DNA from: Phytoactinopolyspora endophytica
GTDB lineage: Bacteria > Actinomycetota > Actinomycetes > Jiangellales > Jiangellaceae
Direction: 5' to 3'
Length of the DNA stretch: 5,767 nt
Assembly: GCF_004138495.1 (NCBI RefSeq)
Contig: NZ_ML142849.1
Location: 3,432 to 9,198, forward strand
Positions 1 to 4,987 of the stretch are shown one piece after another. The translations under genes were made by a program, and so were the position numbers. A model generated the notes under the pieces. The model did no database searches, was not told the DNA's origin, and was given only the letters and a program-made list of their open reading frames with translations. How positions within the stretch are numbered: the first letter of the stretch is position 1; each line of letters begins with the position of its first letter.

Positions 1-142
1 CGTCGAGCCTGCCCGGCAGCTCACTCATCGGCACATGTACAGCGTGCGGAGCGTGTCCTGCTTGCCACTCCGGATCTTCCCGCACGTCAACCAGCCGGGC
101 GTCTTCGGGTACAACACTCACATCGACTTCAGGTGCGTTCAT
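1..142 (-). CDS. Rhodanese-like domain protein, 5' part only (runs off left edge)
   Basis: The minus strand from an ATG at 142 stays open to the window edge and gives 47 codons. The translated N-terminus carries the front half of a rhodanese domain: LVDVRE at residues 17-22 (first strand with the conserved D-V-R) and GHAPHAVHVPM at 29-39, matching the family's G-H-I-x-G-A-x-x-I-P signature. Rhodanese domains transfer sulfane sulfur through an active-site cysteine; that loop lies beyond the window, so catalytic competence cannot be judged. No signal peptide is visible, so a cytoplasmic single-domain protein is likely. A GTG two codons upstream (148) is an alternative start; neither start has a strong ribosome-binding site. 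The gene lies 43 bases downstream of the HxlR regulator gene on the same strand and may be cotranscribed with it. The family call is fairly sure; the substrate is unknown. Confidence 0.82.
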   Translation of the reverse strand, partial: MNAPEVDVSVVPEDARLVDVREDPEWQAGHAPHAVHVPMSELPGRLD

Positions 143-185
143 ACGCACCAGTCTCGCAGCACGCCGGACACGTACGACGGGCGGC

Positions 186-587
186 TCAGGTGCCGCCGAC
201 CTGGTCGAACTCGGCCTGTGTGGCAAGTATGCCGTGTGCGTTGTCGCGGAGCCAGTAGAACAGCGTGGACAGCGGTTCACTGGTCCCGCGCCCCAGCGGC
301 GTCAACCCGTACGACACCCGAGGTGGCGTCGACGGCTCCACCGTCCGCCAGACCAGGCCGTCCCGGACGAGCGTACGCAGCGTCTGCGACAGCATCTTCT
401 CGCTGATCCCCTCGATCCGCTCCCGCAGCTCGTAGAACCGCAGGTCGCTCCCCCGCAACGCCAGTAGAACCCACACTCCCCACCGGCTTGTCACATGGTC
501 AAGCACGTGACGAGCCGGACAGTCGGTGTGAAACACGTCACTGTCCGCGAACGACGACCACTCCGTGACCTGAACCCCGTTCTCCAC
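186..587 (-). CDS. HxlR-family winged-helix transcriptional regulator
   Basis: A 133-residue protein of the usual HxlR (DUF24) length. Visible hallmarks are CPARHVLDHVTSRWGVWVLLAL (about 23-44), the F-x-E-L-R-x-x-I-x-G-I-S-x-K-M-L-S-Q-T-L-R-x-L recognition-helix block (about 51-73), the D-G-L-V wing lead-in (76-79), and the Y-x-L-T-P-L-G wing end (93-99). The family consists of homodimeric cytoplasmic DNA-binding repressors or activators, many responding to quinones, aldehydes or disulfide stress. Cys23 is the only cysteine and sits where redox-sensing members such as YodB and CatR carry theirs. The start is GTG at 587; the Shine-Dalgarno is weak, so a start near Val18 (GTG) cannot be excluded. 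It is divergent from the NmrA-like gene at 698 with a 110-base shared control region, the usual arrangement for a regulator and its target plus autoregulation. The effector is not shown by the sequence. Confidence 0.93.
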   Translation of the reverse strand: MENGVQVTEWSSFADSDVFHTDCPARHVLDHVTSRWGVWVLLALRGSDLRFYELRERIEGISEKMLSQTLRTLVRDGLVWRTVEPSTPPRVSYGLTPLGRGTSEPLSTLFYWLRDNAHGILATQAEFDQVGGT

Positions 588-697
588 GTCTTGAGCTTAC
601 CCGAAGGTATGTCCTTTCCATGAGTAAGTTTCCTGCCTAGCTTGGGTGGCACGACGCAATTCGGCAGTCGTTCAACTGATAAAACGGGAGCAAGATC
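588..697. promoter_or_regulatory. Divergent control region with inverted CTTACC-type half-sites
   Basis: This 110-base gap separates the divergent regulator and reductase genes. Near its left end CTTACC (596-601) faces GGTATG (606-611), an inverted pair matching in 5 of 6 bases across a 4-base spacer. A further inverted half-site, GAGTAAG, lies at 622-628 and mirrors CTTACCC at 596-602 in 6 of 7 positions. All sites fall within about 40 bases of the regulator's start codon, so a bound dimer would cover that promoter and probably the divergent one. HxlR proteins commonly bind such inverted repeats, but operator assignment here is inference. I could not identify convincing -35/-10 pairs. GGGAG at 686-690 is the likely ribosome-binding site for the GTG at 698. 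Confidence 0.45.
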
Positions 698-1558
698 GTG
701 ATTGTTGTCACCGGAGCGACGGGAAACGTCGGACGGTCGCTTGTGCGAACACTCAAACATGGCGGGACGGAGATAACGGCTGTCTCACGCGGGGCGTCCG
801 GTGCACACAACGTCCCCGATGGCGTCCGGCACCAGCCGGCAGACCTGTCCGACCCTCAGAGCCTGAAGGCCCCGTTCGATGGGGCGGAGGCGCTGTTCCT
901 CCTCGTGGCCGGCGAGATGCCGCGAGAGATCATCGACGTCGCCCAGGCCAGCGGGATCCAGCGGCTCGTTCTGTTGTCCTCTCAGGGCGCTGGGACACGG
1001 CCGGAGGCTTACCACCACCCACGATCGTTCGAGGACGCCGTGCGCGGCTCGGGTCTGGACTGGACGATTCTCCGATCCGGCGGGCTCAACTCCAACGCGT
1101 TCGCCTGGGCCGAGGCCGTGCGCGCGCGGCGAACCGTCATCGCGCCGTTCGGCGACGTCGCGCTACCCACCATCGACCCGGCCGACATCGCAGACGCCGC
1201 CGCAACGATCTTGCGCGACGGCCGCCACTCCGGCCTGACCTACGACCTCACCGGACCAGAGCCGATCACGCCGCGGCAGCGGGCCAGCGCGATCGGCGCG
1301 GCGTTAGGAACGCCAGTACGATTCATCGAACAAGACCGCGACGAGGCACGCGCCGAGATGCTGCGGTTCATGCCCGAGCGGGTCGTTGACGGCACCCTGT
1401 CCATTCTGGGCGATCCGCTGCCCGGGGAGCAGAGGGTGGGCACCGGCGTCGAGCGGATCCTGGGACGTGCACCGAGGACCTTCGCTGACTGGGCAGTCCG
1501 CAACGTCGCAGCCTTCACCAACGCTGCGGCGGCAGAGTCACAAGGTGGGCGCGCGTGA
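698..1558 (+). CDS. NmrA-like NAD(P)-binding protein (atypical SDR)
   Basis: A 286-residue protein beginning directly with a Rossmann strand and the dinucleotide-binding motif GATGNVG (residues 6-12), typical of atypical short-chain dehydrogenases of the NmrA/QorB type. Other family marks are the VLLSSQG strand (91-97), the W-T-I-L-R-S-G-G-L-N-S-N segment (122-133) and the late Y-D-L-T-G-P-E-P-I-T block (182-191). The classical SDR Y-x-x-x-K catalytic pair is not evident, so it may be an NAD(P)H-dependent quinone or enone reductase or a redox-sensing binder; sequence alone does not decide. The GTG start at 698 is supported by GGGAG seven bases upstream and by the motif position. It is divergent from the HxlR gene, which probably controls it. 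Its stop overlaps the next gene's GTG by four bases, implying translational coupling. Cytoplasmic; no transmembrane segment seen. Confidence 0.9.
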   Translation: MIVVTGATGNVGRSLVRTLKHGGTEITAVSRGASGAHNVPDGVRHQPADLSDPQSLKAPFDGAEALFLLVAGEMPREIIDVAQASGIQRLVLLSSQGAGTRPEAYHHPRSFEDAVRGSGLDWTILRSGGLNSNAFAWAEAVRARRTVIAPFGDVALPTIDPADIADAAATILRDGRHSGLTYDLTGPEPITPRQRASAIGAALGTPVRFIEQDRDEARAEMLRFMPERVVDGTLSILGDPLPGEQRVGTGVERILGRAPRTFADWAVRNVAAFTNAAAAESQGGRA

Positions 1559-1956
1559 AGAAGTCGCCGTCGCACCTCACCGCCGCGGCAGAGGCGTTTC
1601 TGGCTGAACCGCATCTCGCGACTCTGACCACGTTCCGGCCCGACGGCTCACCGCACGTCGCACCGGTGCGCTTCACGTGGGACGGTCATGCCCGCCTGGC
1701 ACGTGTCATGTCCGTGGGCTCGCGCCGGAAGGCCACGAACGTCGAGGCGCATCCGGACCGCCAGATAGCGCTCTGCCAGGTTGTGGGTTTCCGGTGGATC
1801 ACTCTCGAAGGGACCGCCATGGTGTTCAACGATCGCTCGCGTATCGCCGAAGGTACCCGGCGTTACGCCCAGCGTTACTCAAGCTCGCCTCCCACCCCGT
1901 CTGGGCTGGTGGTGATCGAGATCGCCGTCGACCGTGTGATGGAGCTCAACAACTGA
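1555..1956 (+). CDS. PPOX-class putative F420-dependent oxidoreductase
   Basis: A 133-residue protein with the split beta-barrel fold of the pyridoxamine-phosphate-oxidase-like superfamily. HLATLTTFRPDGSPHVAPVRF (20-40) is the typical first hairpin of small actinobacterial PPOX proteins that bind deazaflavin F420. S-R-R-K-A-T-N-V-E-A-H-P (56-67) matches the S-x-K-x-x-N-x-x-x-x-P cofactor-phosphate segment. It ends with a beta strand (VVIEIAVDRVMEL) near the usual family length. The GTG start overlaps the preceding stop as GTGA, with AAGGTGGG at 1542-1549 as ribosome-binding site, so it is probably made with the NmrA-like protein. Such enzymes reduce F420-activated double bonds, quinones or biliverdin-like substrates, and some only bind cofactor; the substrate is unknown here. 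FMN or heme binding are alternatives. Cytoplasmic. Confidence 0.88.
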   Translation: MKKSPSHLTAAAEAFLAEPHLATLTTFRPDGSPHVAPVRFTWDGHARLARVMSVGSRRKATNVEAHPDRQIALCQVVGFRWITLEGTAMVFNDRSRIAEGTRRYAQRYSSSPPTPSGLVVIEIAVDRVMELNN

Positions 1957-2059
1957 TCCGCTGGAAACCACCTCCGGCTTTTGACCCCACTCCCCTCGGC
2001 CACCTCACACGGCAAGGCCAGACGAGAAGACCAACGCGAACACGAGAGGTAACACGTCC
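1957..2059. other. 103-base intergenic gap before the dehalogenase gene
   Basis: No ORF, convincing hairpin or clear promoter hexamers are visible. AGAGGT at 2045-2050, nine bases before the ATG at 2060, is a good ribosome-binding site. The gap is much larger than the others in this gene run, so a separate promoter for the dehalogenase is possible but not shown. Confidence 0.4.
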
Positions 2060-2929
2060 ATGCCCACAGCACACGTACATGACTCGACGATCTTCTACCG
2101 CGAGTCCGGTGCCGGCATACCGCTGGTGTTCCTGCACGGCAACCCGACGTCGTCGCACTTGTGGCGGCATGTCATGCCCGCCGTCGGCGATCCCGGCCGG
2201 CGGCTCGCGCCCGATCTCATCGGGATGGGTGACTCAGGTAAACCGGATATCGAATACACATTCGATGACCACACACATTATCTGGATGCATGGTTCGACC
2301 AGCTCGGGCTCGACGACGTCGTGCTGATCGGTCACGACTGGGGTGGCGCGCTCGCCTTCGACTGGGCCGCGCGTCATCCCGGGCGAGTCCGGGGCGTCGC
2401 GTTCACCGAGACGATCGTCAAGCCGATGGAGTGGGAGGAGTTTCCAGAGGCCGGCCAAGAGATCTTCCGTTCCATCAAGACGCCTGGCGTCGGCGAGACG
2501 ATGATCCTCGACCAGAACGCCTTCATTGAGCAACTCTTGCCGGGGAGCGTCGCCGCTCCCTTGAGCGACGACGATCTCGCGATCTACCGCAAGCCCTTCC
2601 CGACTCGTGACAGCCGTCGCCCGCTGCTGCAATGGCCCCGTGCGATGCCGCTGGGCGGCGAACCGGCCGACGTCGTCGCCAGGATCGCCGCCTACGACAA
2701 ATGGCTCGCGACCAGCGACGACGTGCCTAAGCTCCTGCTGACCTTCCAACCCGGAGCCGGAACGATGATGGGACCGGAGACGATCGCCTGGTGTGCCGCG
2801 AACGTGGCCCGCCTAGAGATCGCCGAGCACGCGCTCGTCGCCGGCCATCACACGCCAGAGGACCAGCCAGCGGCGGTGGCGACGTCCGTCGCGGCCTGGG
2901 CGGACCGGCACGGCTTGCGACACGAGTAG
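2060..2929 (+). CDS. dhaA: Haloalkane dehalogenase (alpha/beta hydrolase, HLD-II-like)
   Basis: A 289-residue cytoplasmic alpha/beta hydrolase predicted to cleave carbon-halogen bonds of haloalkanes hydrolytically, giving an alcohol and halide without cofactor. Visible residues fit the family: HGNPTS (26-31) gives oxyanion and halide-binding Asn28; GHDWGG (91-96) gives nucleophile Asp93 and halide-binding Trp94; FTET gives catalytic acid Glu117; GHHTPEDQP (262-270) gives base His263. The spacings Asn-Asp (65) and Asp-Glu (24) equal those I recall for Rhodococcus DhaA (Asn41, Asp106, Glu130). The cap segment D-Q-N-A-F-I-E (151-157) followed by L-L-P-G and the G-E-P-A-D-V block (200-205) are also DhaA/LinB-like. 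An Asp nucleophile plus Trp argues against an ordinary esterase; epoxide hydrolases lack this Asn/Trp pair. ATG at 2060 has AGAGGT upstream. The DJ-1/PfpI gene follows 26 bases later. Substrate range cannot be read from sequence; the gene symbol marks family similarity only. Confidence 0.92.
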   Translation: MPTAHVHDSTIFYRESGAGIPLVFLHGNPTSSHLWRHVMPAVGDPGRRLAPDLIGMGDSGKPDIEYTFDDHTHYLDAWFDQLGLDDVVLIGHDWGGALAFDWAARHPGRVRGVAFTETIVKPMEWEEFPEAGQEIFRSIKTPGVGETMILDQNAFIEQLLPGSVAAPLSDDDLAIYRKPFPTRDSRRPLLQWPRAMPLGGEPADVVARIAAYDKWLATSDDVPKLLLTFQPGAGTMMGPETIAWCAANVARLEIAEHALVAGHHTPEDQPAAVATSVAAWADRHGLRHE

Positions 2930-2944
2930 CCCTTTCCCGATTGC

Positions 2945-2950
2945 AGGTGA
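2945..2950 (+). promoter_or_regulatory. Ribosome-binding site choosing the DJ-1/PfpI start
   Basis: AGGTGA lies five bases before GTG 2956. The competing GTG at 2998 has only GGGAG one base away (too close) and AGGTGG twelve bases away, so 2956 is preferred. The open frame extends upstream into the dehalogenase gene but has no domain there. Confidence 0.5.
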
Positions 2951-2955
2951 CAGGT

Positions 2956-3603
2956 GTGCCGGCGAACGAGAAGACCGCGAGGTGGTTGGATGGGAGCGTG
3001 ACTGATAACTCTGCGACCAAGCAGATCGGGATCGTGCTGTTTCCCGACGTCGAAGAGCTCGATGCGGTCGGCCCGTGGGAGGTTCTGTCCTTCTGGACCC
3101 ATCGGTTCCCGGAGGACGGCTACGCGGTCTCCTGCCTGTCGAAGGACGGCGGCCCGGTGGCGTGTGCCAAAGGGCTGACCATCCAGGCGCACCACTCGTT
3201 CGACGACGCCCCACCCCTCGAGGTGGTCGTCTTTCCCGGTGGCCGAGGCGCTCGGCCGCTCCTGAACGACGACACGTACCTGGACTGGGTCCGCCGCCAG
3301 CGGACGACGGCGACCATCATGACCAGTGTCTGCACCGGATCGCTCGTATACGCGGCGGCAGGGCTGCTGAAGGGGCGCCCGGCGACCAGCCATTGGGGAT
3401 CGCTGGATCGGCTCGCCGAGATCGACGCCACTGTCGACGTCCGCCGCGACGAGCGATTCGTCGACGACGGCGACGTCGTCACCTCGGCGGGCGTCTCCGC
3501 AGGCATCGACATGGCACTCCACCTCGTCGCGCGCCTGGCCGGTGTCGACCGAGCGCGCGAGGTCCGGCGCGGTATCCAGTACGACCCGGAGCCGCCCGTC
3601 TGA
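2956..3603 (+). CDS. DJ-1/PfpI family protein, isonitrile-hydratase-like
   Basis: A 215-residue protein of the class-I glutamine-amidotransferase-like superfamily. In order: IGIVLFPDVEELDAVGPWEV (24-43) with the conserved acidic residue (Glu33/Glu34) and D-x-x-G-P; V-V-F-P-G-G (91-96); the nucleophile elbow S-V-C-T-G-S (124-129) with Cys126; A-T-S-H-W (143-147); and T-S-A-G-V-S-A-G-I-D (176-185). This pattern resembles cyclohexyl-isocyanide hydratases and the N-terminal domain of GlxA-type regulators, but no C-terminal AraC helix-turn-helix follows, so it is not a transcription factor. Possible roles are isonitrile hydration, glyoxalase/deglycase-type detoxification or an uncharacterised hydrolase. 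The first strand begins about 23 residues in, so GTG 2998 (giving about 201 residues) is an alternative start. It lies 26 bases after the dehalogenase and 33 before the methyltransferase, probably cotranscribed. Cytoplasmic. Confidence 0.88.
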   Translation: MPANEKTARWLDGSVTDNSATKQIGIVLFPDVEELDAVGPWEVLSFWTHRFPEDGYAVSCLSKDGGPVACAKGLTIQAHHSFDDAPPLEVVVFPGGRGARPLLNDDTYLDWVRRQRTTATIMTSVCTGSLVYAAAGLLKGRPATSHWGSLDRLAEIDATVDVRRDERFVDDGDVVTSAGVSAGIDMALHLVARLAGVDRAREVRRGIQYDPEPPV

Positions 3604-3636
3604 TCGACCGGCGTCCCCGCGATCGGAGCTCGTACT

Positions 3637-4455
3637 GTGCCTGGCGAACCTGTCGGCGACATCGTGGGTCGCCTGCGTGCCGCGGGGTGCGTCTACGCCG
3701 AGCAGGAGGCGGAGCTGCTCATCTCGGCGGCGGGAGGGGCAGCCGGAGGAGCAGCCGAACTTGCCCGGATGGTCGAGCGGCGAATCGCGGGACTGCCCCT
3801 CGAGCATGTCCTCGGATGGGCAGAGTTCTGTGGCATCCGCGTCGCCGTCGAACCGGGCGTCTTCGTACCCCGGCGGCGCACCGAACTGATGGTCGACCAG
3901 GCCGCCGAGCTGCTCGGCGCGGTCGAGAGCGGCGGCGAGGCGATCGTAGCCGACCTGTGCTGCGGCTCCGGAGCGATCGGGATGGTGCTCGCAACCCGGA
4001 TGGACCGCCTCGAGCTTCATGCCGCCGACCTCGATCCGGCTGCGGTCCGATGTGCCCGTCGCAACATCGCCGACGTCGGCGGCCGCGTATACGAAGGTGA
4101 CCTGTTCGAGCCTCTCCCCGATCGCCTGCGTGGCCGCATCGACGTCCTCATCGCCAACACGCCATACGTGCCTACCGAGAAGATCGCACTGATGCCTGCC
4201 GAAGCCCGCCTGCACGAGCCGCGGGTCGCTCTTGACGGCGGCGCCGACGGGCTCGATGCCCAGCGGAGGGTGGCCGCGGCTGCGCCGTACTGGCTCACGC
4301 CAGGTGGCCATGTGCTGGTCGAGACGGGCGAGGATCAGGCCGTGGTGGCCGTCGACATGTTCGGTCGCAACGGGCTGCTGACGCGCGTCGTCGGTTCCGA
4401 CGAGCTCGGCGCCACTGTCGTCATCGGAAGACTTCCACTCGATGGATCCAGGTGA
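3637..4455 (+). CDS. PrmC/HemK-related putative protein N5-glutamine methyltransferase
   Basis: A 272-residue SAM-dependent methyltransferase. A short helical N-terminal domain contains R-R-I-A-G-L-P-L-E-H-V-L-G-W-A-E-F (48-64), matching the PrmC R-x-x-x-x-P-x-x-Y-I-x-G-x-x-x-F linker. V-F-V-P-R-R-R-T-E (75-83) corresponds to PrmC's L-I-P-R-P-x-T-E. Motif I is ADLCCGSGAIG (105-115), the motif II acidic residue sits in AADLDPAAV (129-137), and ANTPYVPT (173-180) occupies the catalytic N-P-P-Y position. Canonical PrmC methylates the GGQ glutamine of release factors; this protein matches the actinobacterial PrmC-related subgroup, whose substrate is unsettled. The middle motif is NTPY, not NPPY. 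GTG 3637 has GGAG at 3625-3628, eight bases upstream. A Gly/Ala run (GGAAGGAA, 33-40) sits in the N-terminal domain. Last gene of the plus-strand run; a true prmC is expected elsewhere. Confidence 0.9.
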   Translation: MPGEPVGDIVGRLRAAGCVYAEQEAELLISAAGGAAGGAAELARMVERRIAGLPLEHVLGWAEFCGIRVAVEPGVFVPRRRTELMVDQAAELLGAVESGGEAIVADLCCGSGAIGMVLATRMDRLELHAADLDPAAVRCARRNIADVGGRVYEGDLFEPLPDRLRGRIDVLIANTPYVPTEKIALMPAEARLHEPRVALDGGADGLDAQRRVAAAAPYWLTPGGHVLVETGEDQAVVAVDMFGRNGLLTRVVGSDELGATVVIGRLPLDGSR

Positions 4456-4479
4456 GCATCGCTCGGACGGACATGTCAT

Positions 4480-4494
4480 CTCGGGATAGCCGAG
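4480..4494. repeat. Perfect 5-bp inverted repeat, 5-base loop
   Basis: CTCGG (4480-4484) and CCGAG (4490-4494) flank GATAG. It lies 25 bases after the methyltransferase stop. No T-tract follows. It could stabilise an mRNA end, or be chance at this GC content. Confidence 0.3.
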
Positions 4495-4507
4495 TCACGA
4501 ACCCGGT

Positions 4508-4526
4508 GCGGCGGGGTAAACGCCGC
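4508..4526. terminator. GC-only hairpin, weak terminator candidate
   Basis: GCGGCG (4508-4513) pairs with CGCCGC (4521-4526) across a 7-base loop GGGTAAA, with a possible T-G wobble outside. It is the strongest stem after the methyltransferase stop (52 bases away). There is no T-run after it, so it is not a standard intrinsic terminator; actinomycetes do use T-poor stems, so the role is plausible but unproven. Confidence 0.3.
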
Positions 4527-4568
4527 GATAACTCCACAGCCAAACGTCCAGACCATCTTGCGAACGCC

Positions 4569-4586
4569 GCCTGCCGAGGCGCAGGC
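4569..4586. repeat. Perfect 6-bp inverted repeat, 6-base loop
   Basis: GCCTGC (4569-4574) and GCAGGC (4581-4586) flank CGAGGC. It is about 60 bases before the DUF1918 start and could be a 5' leader stem or an operator-like site. No function is assigned. Confidence 0.3.
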
Positions 4587-4637
4587 TGGGTATGAGGTGG
4601 CTACGGATCGCGAGCGCAGAGATGCTCAACGACTTCC

Positions 4638-4643
4638 AGGAGG
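4638..4643 (+). promoter_or_regulatory. Consensus Shine-Dalgarno deciding the DUF1918 start
   Basis: A full AGGAGG ends five bases before GTG 4649. The ATG at 4592 in the same frame would place this site inside the coding region and add 19 residues with no family similarity, so translation starting at 4649 is strongly preferred. Confidence 0.85.
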
Positions 4644-4648
4644 GTGAC

Positions 4649-4852
4649 GTGCAAGCACACACAGGAGACCATCTGGTCATCGAAGGGGCCAAGGTCGGGC
4701 TCGGACGCCGTGACGGCGAGATCCTCGAGACCCACGGCCCTCAGGGCGAGCCGCCGTTCTTGGTCCGCTGGACCGACAGCGGCTCCGAGGCGCTCGTCTA
4801 CCCCGGACCGGATGCCCACATCCAGCCCGCGGAGAGTGAGAGGTCGAACTGA
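4649..4852 (+). CDS. Small DUF1918 family protein
   Basis: A 67-residue protein from GTG 4649, the usual length for this mostly actinobacterial family. It shows the family pattern G-D-H-L-V-I-E-G (residues 6-13), a basic turn G-R-R-D-G-E-I-L-E (18-26), P-P-F-L-V-R-W (33-39) and the closing V-Y-P-G-P-D-A (48-54). The composition suggests a small SH3-like beta barrel, but the family has no established function that I know of. It is soluble, with no signal peptide or cysteine. Start choice rests on the AGGAGG at 4638-4643 and on the family's N-terminus. It is monocistronic as far as can be seen: 193 bases of non-coding DNA upstream and 135 bases before the deacetylase. Relation to neighbours is unknown. 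Confidence 0.87.
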   Translation: MQAHTGDHLVIEGAKVGLGRRDGEILETHGPQGEPPFLVRWTDSGSEALVYPGPDAHIQPAESERSN

Positions 4853-4936
4853 CACTCGTGCCGCTAGCGGTCATCACTCAGGCTGAGGATCCATAAACCG
4901 GGTGAATTGCGGCGAGTCGCTCCCGCACCCCGCTCG

Positions 4937-4952
4937 TGATCGTTTACGATCA
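4937..4952. promoter_or_regulatory. Perfect 16-bp palindrome, candidate operator
   Basis: TGATCGTTTACGATCA consists of perfect 7-bp arms (4937-4943 and 4946-4952) around a central TT. It is AT-richer than its surroundings and ends 35 bases before the deacetylase ATG at 4988, where a repressor would overlap a promoter. No regulator can be named. A palindrome this long is unlikely by chance in a 135-base gap, but binding is inferred only. Confidence 0.45.
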
Positions 4953-4987
4953 TTGGACCGGACACGTGCTCGGTGCTGGGGAGACAC

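Larger units (their letters stand above)
4456..4648. other. Non-coding stretch with three small hairpins
   Basis: This 193-base region has no ORF with protein-like character once the next gene is started at 4649. It holds three separate perfect inverted repeats, listed individually, and no recognisable -35/-10 pair. It must hold the end of the upstream transcript and probably a promoter for the DUF1918 gene. Confidence 0.5.

Noticed and set aside
646..1389. 247-codon plus-strand frame overlapping the NmrA-like gene
   Set aside because: Arg/Pro-rich out-of-frame translation with no domain; the frame from 698 has the Rossmann motif.
1677..2327. 216-codon plus-strand frame bridging the PPOX gene and the dehalogenase gene
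   Set aside because: Out of frame with both recognised proteins, with no domain or ribosome-binding site.
2791..2955. Upstream extension of the DJ-1/PfpI frame into the dehalogenase gene
   Set aside because: The added 55 residues are Arg/Ala/Gly-rich out-of-frame dehalogenase sequence; AGGTGA before GTG 2956 marks a better start.
3316..3603. Possibility that the DJ-1/PfpI gene is a GlxA-type AraC regulator
   Set aside because: The protein stops right after the amidotransferase-like domain; no helix-turn-helix domain follows, and the next gene is a methyltransferase in another frame.
2848..4479. 543-codon open frame on the minus strand
   Set aside because: It runs antisense to the clear DJ-1/PfpI and methyltransferase genes, has no recognisable domain, and its openness follows from the high-GC codon use of the genes on the other strand.
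4861..4887. Short palindromes CCGCTAGCGG (4861-4870) and CTCAGGCTGAG (4877-4887) after the DUF1918 gene
   Set aside because: The arms are 5 bp with no loop or a one-base centre, so they cannot form a terminator hairpin, and they are short enough to be chance.
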